This document shows positions 16,210-21,866 of a DNA stretch of 38,701 nt, in pieces (the first letter of the stretch is position 1; each line of letters starts with the position of its first letter). Made by a program: the position numbers and the translations under genes. Location of the stretch: the IMG/VR virus record IMGVR_UViG_3300044974_000595, positions 1 through 38,701 of that record; one strand, written 5' to 3'. Source of the DNA: a virus. The notes under the pieces were generated by a model. That model saw only the letters and a list, made by a program, of their open reading frames with translations, did no database searches and was not told where the DNA came from.

Positions 16210-16543
16210 AAGCTTTTTGGCGATTAGCTGCTAGTTTACGCCCCCGAGCGCGACGGTTGCGGCGTTTACGTCCAATAGTGGGGGAGGCGTTAACAAAGAT
16301 AGGTAGATAGTTAGGTCTCGTATTGTGATAGACGCGATTCATTGCCGCCTTGGTGCGTTCAGATAATATAGACGCAAACTGCTTAGAATCGAGCAATATA
16401 GTGTCCAGTTTCTCCCTCATGTTAAAGTTCTCTACGATGCGCGTAACCGGCTCATTTAGTAGTTCAAGCATTTCATCAGCAGTCATGCCTGTAGTACTGC
16501 AAGCAGCATTTTGTATGTTTATCCCTAGGTCGTCCTTAAACAT
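16202..16543 (-). CDS. Major-capsid-protein fragment fused to a basic tail (113 aa)
   Basis: Residues ~21-51 match residues ~164-194 of this phage's own major capsid protein at about 24 of 31 positions (shared core LELLNEPVTRIVEN, then NM.E...DT). The similarity in layout continues weakly for another ~35 residues, so the fragment corresponds to a central piece of a DUF2184 capsid protein without its N- and C-terminal parts. It then ends in a new basic tail, SPTIGRKRRNRRARGRKL, also found in the gene at 16802-17266. The reading frame is intact and coupled on both sides by eight-base overlaps, which argues against simple decay. A role as assembly decoy, exclusion factor or vestigial gene is open. 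Confidence 0.65.
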   Translation of the reverse strand: MFKDDLGINIQNAACSTTGMTADEMLELLNEPVTRIVENFNMREKLDTILLDSKQFASILSERTKAAMNRVYHNTRPNYLPIFVNASPTIGRKRRNRRARGRKLAANRQKACA

Positions 16544-16805
16544 GGCAGTTTGAAAAATAAGAGCGTGGTTTAACTAGATTAAATGGCTGATCCGCCACTG
16601 GATTAAGTATCCAGAAAGGGTGTTCCACTACACGTAGAATTGCAGGATTGCAACCATAAATCTCGATAAGCTTCTCTCTAAATACTAAGATCCTAGTATT
16701 TAGATCCTCTAGGCTAGACCCACCAGCGGGTTCGTCCATGTACAACTCAAATGCTACAGTGGTTTGTACGGTTACAAAGTCTATCATGAGGAGTGGGGAT
16801 ATCAT
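16536..16805 (-). CDS. Hypothetical protein of the minus-strand cassette (89 aa)
   Basis: The ATG at 16805 overlaps the upstream stop as ATGA, and its own end overlaps the next gene by eight bases, so it is part of a tight minus-strand operon. The product is a small mixed alpha/beta protein (LMIDFVTVQTTVAFELYMDEP, then LEDLNTRILVFREKLIEIYG). No Cys motif, membrane segment or known domain is visible. Confidence 0.55.
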   Translation of the reverse strand: MISPLLMIDFVTVQTTVAFELYMDEPAGGSSLEDLNTRILVFREKLIEIYGCNPAILRVVEHPFWILNPVADQPFNLVKPRSYFSNCHV

Positions 16806-17266
16806 AACGCCTTAATCCTAGCACTGATTGGTTTTATTGATCTTACAATGGCCTTATATTCTGACCCATCAGGAGTCACTCCTGATGTGTGCTCAATATG
16901 AGCACGGTAAACAAAACTGAGTTCGCCATCTTCGCTGATCGCAATATGGTTTGAACTAATCGGAGGACAGACACTGTCGTATGACTGAAACTCGTTATTG
17001 GTTTTATTTCCTGCCTTGACCTCTAGCCGCCTTCCCCTAGCCCTGCGGGCGCGACGTTTACGCCCAATAGTAGGTGATGCGGCCTTGACCGATGAATAAA
17101 ACAATGCTCGCAAGATGGCATTGCGCCGTTGGGCCTCTAAGTTCAGAGTACGCCCAAGCTCAATAAAACCTTTATTGGCCTGAGCGGCAGCATCATTAAA
17201 AGGCTGCATAATACCTTTTAACTGCGCCACATCGCCATTTAGCTTGACCAGAGTCTCTCTATCCAT
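16802..17266 (-). CDS. Hypothetical protein with basic SPTIGRKRR motif (154 aa)
   Basis: First gene of the minus-strand cassette. I prefer the ATG at 17266 (a TTG at 17275 would add three residues). The N-terminal half is helical (LNGDVAQLKGIMQPFNDAAAQANKGF), the middle carries SPTIGRKRRARRARGRRL, nearly the same as the tail of the capsid-fragment protein, and the C-terminal half is beta-rich and polar. The motif occurs here internally and there C-terminally, so it behaves as a movable module, perhaps for nucleic-acid binding. It is divergent from the kinase gene at 17330, with 63 bases between. Confidence 0.55.
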   Translation of the reverse strand: MDRETLVKLNGDVAQLKGIMQPFNDAAAQANKGFIELGRTLNLEAQRRNAILRALFYSSVKAASPTIGRKRRARRARGRRLEVKAGNKTNNEFQSYDSVCPPISSNHIAISEDGELSFVYRAHIEHTSGVTPDGSEYKAIVRSIKPISARIKAL

Positions 17267-17329
17267 AAAACCCAAGACAAGTGTCCACGCAGGTGCCTCG
17301 CTAGAATAGCATACATACCACCGGTAATC

Positions 17330-18379
17330 ATGCCCATAACCACCGCTTCACTAAGATTCGACAAAAAATGCGGTGCGTCAGGCATACCAGACAACAAGAA
17401 ATGCTCCAAAAAGACCACTGCGCCCAGTTCTAATCCAACAATCACCCCGAGCCTGATCGGCAAAGTCGCCCTTGGGGCCGGGATCGCAGCCCTAGGCATC
17501 TCCGCCGCCCGCCGTTTCGTTCGCCGCGACCCCGATTGGAAGGGATTCACCGCCCCTGGTGAGGACTGGGATCGGATCGAAGCTGAGGCGCGGAAGCGCG
17601 GCAAACAGTGGGATGTCTTTGAAGATAACAAGAAAGCCAACGCAATTGCATGTGCAGCATCCAAGATTGATCACTGGATTAGAGAAGATGACTTTGTTCC
17701 GACTCCACGATGTCTAGGGGGCCAAGGTGCTTACGGTAATTATGTTGTCCACCCGTCTAATAAATACGGTATAAAATACTTAAAGAACAACGACCTCGGG
17801 GGGACACCTAATAAATTCCTGAGCGGCCCCACAGAAAGCTTACTCCCTGAAGGTGAGATACTAAGGCACGCTAACATCAATAATGTGCCATCCCCTCAGC
17901 TATACAAAGCTACTGACCGGGTATTGGTCATGGAGCACTTGAACAATTATTCCCCTTTATCTACGCATGGGGTAAGTTCTAGTATTTTCTCGCTTAAATA
18001 CACCGCACCACTACAGTTAAAACGCCAAATGTTAGACCTCTATCGCTCTTTACACATTAGTGGTCTCGTACACAACGATGGGCACTTAAAAAACATAATG
18101 TTTAACCCAAAAACCAGAAGCCTTAAATTCATCGACTTCGGCCTAGCTGAGTTCGCTACAGAAAATCGAACTAGCGCCCGCGATTTCATCAACGAGCTTA
18201 CTCAAGTACCACGCCGCGTAGGTTTATCAGAATACGCAGTAGAAACATTTGAAAGGCGTTGGGCTCCTCAATGGGATCCTCTAGAAAACGCGCTGCGCAC
18301 TTATGAAACCGATCACGTAGACAAAGTTGTAAAAGGTTATTACAGAAGTTTAGAGACCGCTTTGTTAAAAAGCTACTAG
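17330..18379 (+). CDS. Second protein-kinase-like effector with Cys module and membrane segment
   Basis: 349 residues. The N-terminus repeats the layout of the first kinase: LRFDKKCGASGIPDNKKC, a Pro/Ser linker, a hydrophobic segment (IGKVALGAGIAALGISAA) and RRFVRR. After ~70 residues unique to this protein comes the kinase domain: probable K149 (YGIKYLK), catalytic loop HNDGHLKNI with D250 and N255, and DFG at 269-271 (FIDFG). The catalytic residues look intact. Outside the Cys module it is only distantly similar to the first kinase, so the pair reads as two different effectors behind one N-terminal tag rather than a recent duplication. A CCCCGAG motif (17445) sits in the linker between tag and membrane segment. 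Confidence 0.8.
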   Translation: MPITTASLRFDKKCGASGIPDNKKCSKKTTAPSSNPTITPSLIGKVALGAGIAALGISAARRFVRRDPDWKGFTAPGEDWDRIEAEARKRGKQWDVFEDNKKANAIACAASKIDHWIREDDFVPTPRCLGGQGAYGNYVVHPSNKYGIKYLKNNDLGGTPNKFLSGPTESLLPEGEILRHANINNVPSPQLYKATDRVLVMEHLNNYSPLSTHGVSSSIFSLKYTAPLQLKRQMLDLYRSLHISGLVHNDGHLKNIMFNPKTRSLKFIDFGLAEFATENRTSARDFINELTQVPRRVGLSEYAVETFERRWAPQWDPLENALRTYETDHVDKVVKGYYRSLETALLKSY

Positions 18380-18415
18380 GCTGATTACCCCTAAACGCCA
18401 GCCGTAAACTGGTGC

Positions 18416-19726
18416 ATGAGCCTAGCAACAGCTACCCGATACGACTTCCTCTCGCTGCCTATCGTCGGCTGCAAGATCGACCCGGAGTCGGGATACCTCC
18501 AGGTCCGGGCCCGCACCGCCCGCACTGGCCTCCAGAAATATCGCCGCGCTGACGGCAGGGTCGAAACTGAGTACCGCCCGGAAGAGGAAGTAGGAAAGCC
18601 AGAAACCCTAGCATCCTTCGGGATGAAGCCAGTTACTTGGCGTCATCCTCCGCAGCTCCTTGATGCGGATAATACAAAGATGTATCAAATCGGGCATGCC
18701 GGCTCGCATGTCCACTTCAGCGACGGTTTTGTTGAAGTCGCGCTTCTTGTCACTGACCAAAAATCCATCGACAACATCCAACGTAAAGATTCTCCCGATC
18801 ACGCTGTAGAAGTATCCGCCGGCTACCGAGTCGATTATGACCCTACCCCCGGTCAAACACCATCAGGCGAGTCCTATGACGGTGTCCAACGCAATATCCG
18901 CGTCAACCACATCGCCATTGTCCCTAAAGGACGTGCTGGCCCAGAAGTCAGGTTGCTGTTAGATCGAATGGATTCTACGGCAGCGGTATCTTTTGATCAA
19001 GCACTCCTCGATTCCCCCGAGCCCGTACCCCCCGCGAACCCCGTTATGGCCCGTATCAATCTCGATGGAGTCGATGTTGAGGTTGCCTCTGAATATGCTC
19101 CGCTGGTGCAAGCCTATGTGAGGGATTCCAGCAAGGCCCTTACTGAACTGCGCACTGCTAATTCCACTCTGCAGGAAAAGCTAAATACCCTGCAGAGTGA
19201 TTTTTCCGACCTGGAGGCTGAGAAGGAGATCGCCGAAGGGCGGGCCGATGGGCTCCAGGCCACGATTGATGCCGGGGAACCCAGTGAGATTCACCTCGAT
19301 GAAGACAACATCGACGCGGTTCTCGCTCAAATCCCAGCCTCCCGGTTGGACACCCTAGTAGCCGCCCGCCTCGACACTCTTCAACTCCTCGCACCCGCCT
19401 TTGAAGACGATTTCGTCTTCGACGGCATCGAGGCCGATGAGTTGTATGTCCAAGCATACGAAAACATCTTCGGTGAGGCCCCAGATGAGGAGATGGAAGT
19501 CGCCCAAATGAGGGGCCGGGTTGAGGGGGCCCTGGCCACGCTTGATGCCGAAGATCCCCCCGAGGCCGAACCAGCTCCCCGAACCGATGCTGCCGATTCC
19601 ACCGGCAAGCTGCGCACGGCCCTTCGCGGGGTTCAACGGCGCGATGCTGCAGCATCCTCCGATAGCTACAAGCAAAAAACCAACAATAGTTGGCAGAAAC
19701 CGCTGACTGCTTCTAAGAGGCGATGA
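18416..19726 (+). CDS. Prohead protease fused to scaffold (DUF2213-like)
   Basis: 436 residues. The first ~180 match the DUF2213/phage head-maturation protease type: early FLSLPIVGCKID, then GMKPVTWRHPPQLLD, GHAGSHVHFSDGFVEVALLVTD, DHAVEVSAGYRVDYD, and VNHIAIVPKGRAGPEVRLLLD. The remainder is acidic and helical, with a coiled coil around LTELRTANSTLQEKLNTLQSDFSDLEAEKE, as expected of a scaffold that the protease later removes. Two CCCCGAG motifs (19015, 19558) fall between protease and scaffold and near the C-terminus. It precedes cement and capsid genes, the normal order. Confidence 0.8.
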   Translation: MSLATATRYDFLSLPIVGCKIDPESGYLQVRARTARTGLQKYRRADGRVETEYRPEEEVGKPETLASFGMKPVTWRHPPQLLDADNTKMYQIGHAGSHVHFSDGFVEVALLVTDQKSIDNIQRKDSPDHAVEVSAGYRVDYDPTPGQTPSGESYDGVQRNIRVNHIAIVPKGRAGPEVRLLLDRMDSTAAVSFDQALLDSPEPVPPANPVMARINLDGVDVEVASEYAPLVQAYVRDSSKALTELRTANSTLQEKLNTLQSDFSDLEAEKEIAEGRADGLQATIDAGEPSEIHLDEDNIDAVLAQIPASRLDTLVAARLDTLQLLAPAFEDDFVFDGIEADELYVQAYENIFGEAPDEEMEVAQMRGRVEGALATLDAEDPPEAEPAPRTDAADSTGKLRTALRGVQRRDAAASSDSYKQKTNNSWQKPLTASKRR

Positions 19727-19774
19727 CTCTTGCTTTCTATTAAAGGCTAATCCCCTCTACTCACACCTCCGGCC

Positions 19775-20398
19775 ATGCCTGTAACTTTCACCCCAACCAC
19801 AGTAACCTCCCCTATCGGGGTTCAAGGTTCATACCCCCTGACTTCCGCTGGTGCCCATGAAGGGATGCTGGCCAATCTCAACTCTTACGACTCTTTCACC
19901 GGGATCAATCAGACCAGCGCGGCGCTGCCGTTTGGAGCCTTGGTGCAGGTAGATACAGCCGGCGGTCGAGACGATAACGCCATGACCCTCTCCACCGGGG
20001 TCACCGGCAACTTCGGCATCCTGGCGGATTCCTTCACATTCGAAGGGGTCACCTCCGGCAATGCCAGCTATCTATCGGCCGGGATCCCAGGGACCAACCT
20101 GGCCGCCGATGGCCGGCCTGGCTACCCCAACCGGAAGTCGCTCAACGTCATCCGCCGGGGCCAAATCTGGGTCTACGTCACCGAGGCCGTGGCCCTGACG
20201 GATGCTGTCAGGTTCTGGGATACCGACCACTCCGGCACCGTGGCCGGGGCATTCCTGGGAAGGTTCTGCAAAACAGCCTCCGGCACCCGGACGACCCTGT
20301 TCACCAACGGTGCCCGCTGGATCACCAAGACCACCGGGGCTGGCCTGGCTGTCTTGGAGATCGAGATGGCCGCCGCGACCTTCACCGCCGACACCTAA
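19775..20398 (+). CDS. Capsid cement/decoration-like protein
   Basis: 207 residues, mainly beta, with no charged helices. The pattern FGALVQVDTAGGRDDNAMTLSTGVTGNFGILADSFTFEG, then RKSLNVIRRGQIWVYVTEAVALTDAVRFWD, is like P22-gp24-type structural cement proteins found between scaffold and capsid genes in phages with DUF2184 capsids. It probably binds the outside of the head and stabilises it. The assignment rests on pattern and position. The gene is GC-rich relative to neighbours. Confidence 0.65.
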   Translation: MPVTFTPTTVTSPIGVQGSYPLTSAGAHEGMLANLNSYDSFTGINQTSAALPFGALVQVDTAGGRDDNAMTLSTGVTGNFGILADSFTFEGVTSGNASYLSAGIPGTNLAADGRPGYPNRKSLNVIRRGQIWVYVTEAVALTDAVRFWDTDHSGTVAGAFLGRFCKTASGTRTTLFTNGARWITKTTGAGLAVLEIEMAAATFTADT

Positions 20399-20450
20399 TC
20401 CCTGACCATCACAGGTCCCCCACTACTTAACCCTCCCTCCTTCTATTTCC

Positions 20451-20515
20451 CCTCGCGAGAGGCTCTGACCATGTCCAACCAACGCCTCGACAACCACGGT
20501 TTCTTCCTCGCGAGG
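20451..20515. promoter_or_regulatory. Paired TCGCGA palindromes flanking the capsid gene start
   Basis: An 8-base palindrome CTCGCGAG (20452-20459) and a 10-base palindrome CCTCGCGAGG (20506-20515) lie 54 bases apart, one upstream and one inside the first codons of the capsid gene. They could be operator half-sites or chance; no promoter is evident between them. Confidence 0.25.
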
Positions 20516-21385
20516 GAACTTGAGCATATCATCACTAGGGCTTTTGAAGTCGAGTATGCCGACATCAAATACGCTAGTGTACTCCCCATTAACAGCGAGG
20601 TGTCTAATGGGAAGGATTCCTACACATATAGGATCTACGACCAACAAGGCTCCATGCGGCGAATTGCCGATAAGGCAAAGGATCTCCCCCGCGCTGATGT
20701 GTTCCGTAAGGAAGTAACCCACAAGGTTGAATCCTACGGTTCCAGCTTTGGCTACACCGTCCAGGAGCTGCGAGCTGCGGCTGAAGTCCCCAACACAAAC
20801 CTGGAGCAACGCCGCGCTAACGCTGTGCGTCGCGTCTATGAAGAAACTATGCAGCGCATTTCCTACTTCGGAGATCCTGCTGCCGGCCTTCGCGGCTTCT
20901 TCAACTCCGATCAACTCGACAAGATCGTACCTGATAAGTGGTTCGACACGTCCGGCATCACCGCCGATGAAGTTCTCGAACTCCTCAATGAACCGGTAAC
21001 CCGGATCGTCGAGAACAGCAACATGAAAGAACAACCAGACACCATGTTGGTTCCGTACAATGTGTTCCGAAAGATCTCCACAATGAAGCTCGGGACGGCT
21101 TCGGACACCACTGTCATGGAGTTTTTCCTCGATACCAACGAGGTTATTAAGGACATTGAACCCATCAATGAGCTTACTGCCTCTAAATCCGGCGGGTTCT
21201 TGTCTAAAGACCGGATCATGACCTATGAGCGTAACCCGGACAAGCTGGAGATGCACCTCCCCCAGCCACTGGAGTTTTTCCCTCCTCAACTCCAGGGCCT
21301 GGAATATACCGTTCCCGCCCACGCCCGCCACGGTGGTGTGGCCATCTACTTCCCCCGATCCGTCATGGCGATGGACAAACCCTGA
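20471..21385 (+). CDS. Major capsid protein (DUF2184-like, HK97 fold expected)
   Basis: 304 residues. Characteristic stretches are FEVEYADIKYASVLPINSEV, YTYRIYDQQGSMRRIADKAKDLPRADV, GYTVQELRAAAEVPN, RRANAVRRVYEETMQRISYFGD, and a C-terminal FFPPQLQGLEYTVPAHARHGGVAIYFPRSVMAMD. This is the DUF2184 type of major capsid protein; the HK97 fold is from family knowledge. A purine-rich GAGAGG lies about 10 bases before the ATG. Residues 164-194 have a close relative in the minus-strand gene at 16202-16543. Two near-identical TCGCGA palindromes flank the start. Confidence 0.85.
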   Translation: MSNQRLDNHGFFLARELEHIITRAFEVEYADIKYASVLPINSEVSNGKDSYTYRIYDQQGSMRRIADKAKDLPRADVFRKEVTHKVESYGSSFGYTVQELRAAAEVPNTNLEQRRANAVRRVYEETMQRISYFGDPAAGLRGFFNSDQLDKIVPDKWFDTSGITADEVLELLNEPVTRIVENSNMKEQPDTMLVPYNVFRKISTMKLGTASDTTVMEFFLDTNEVIKDIEPINELTASKSGGFLSKDRIMTYERNPDKLEMHLPQPLEFFPPQLQGLEYTVPAHARHGGVAIYFPRSVMAMDKP

Positions 21386-21418
21386 TAAGCTACCAGCGGC
21401 CCCTACACAAATCTCCCC

Positions 21419-21862
21419 ATGAGCCACGATCGAGTCAACATTTTCTACAGCCCTGCACTGGAGAACCCCCCTATGGATGGGTGTTCTATTACCTACACCA
21501 CGATCTCTAAGGAAACGGAGGAATCCACTCGTGTGACTATCCGCGAAGGGATCAACAATATCCCCGAGGACGACTGGGAGAGTATCAAAGCAGGAACGCA
21601 CGGACCCCATGCACTCCGTCTTTTGGATCTAGGCGCCCTCCGCGTCATGGAAAGCGATGAGGTCAAAGAAGTTCTAAGTGAAGCTGACCTTAAAGTTCCT
21701 GAGGATGTCTCCATTGCTAATCTCAAACTACCAGATGCAACCAAGGTCATTACAACTACTCATGATCTCCAGCGTCTAGCAGCCTGGCTGGAGCAAGACC
21801 AGCGCGTGCCTGTCCGCACTGCTATTCAAAAACGCATTGATACTTTAACCGGAGGCAGCTAA
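21419..21862 (+). CDS. Hypothetical head/connector-region protein (147 aa)
   Basis: A soluble acidic protein between capsid and adaptor, a position usually occupied by small connector or head-associated proteins. The N-terminal half is beta-rich (VNIFYSPALENPP, ITYTTISKET), the C-terminal half helical (ALRVMESDEVKEVLSEADLKV, LQRLAAWLEQDQRVPVRTAIQKRI). No family is recognised. A CCCCGAG motif lies at 21562. Confidence 0.55.
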   Translation: MSHDRVNIFYSPALENPPMDGCSITYTTISKETEESTRVTIREGINNIPEDDWESIKAGTHGPHALRLLDLGALRVMESDEVKEVLSEADLKVPEDVSIANLKLPDATKVITTTHDLQRLAAWLEQDQRVPVRTAIQKRIDTLTGGS

Positions 21863-21866
21863 GCCG

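Noticed and set aside
16350-16553. 67-codon plus-strand frame in the minus-strand cassette
   Set aside because: Its antisense encodes the capsid-like fragment, which has real homology.
20423-21610. Long open frame (395 codons) on the minus strand across the capsid gene
   Set aside because: It is the exact antisense of the conserved capsid gene; its product has no recognisable domain and the openness follows from codon bias of the real gene.
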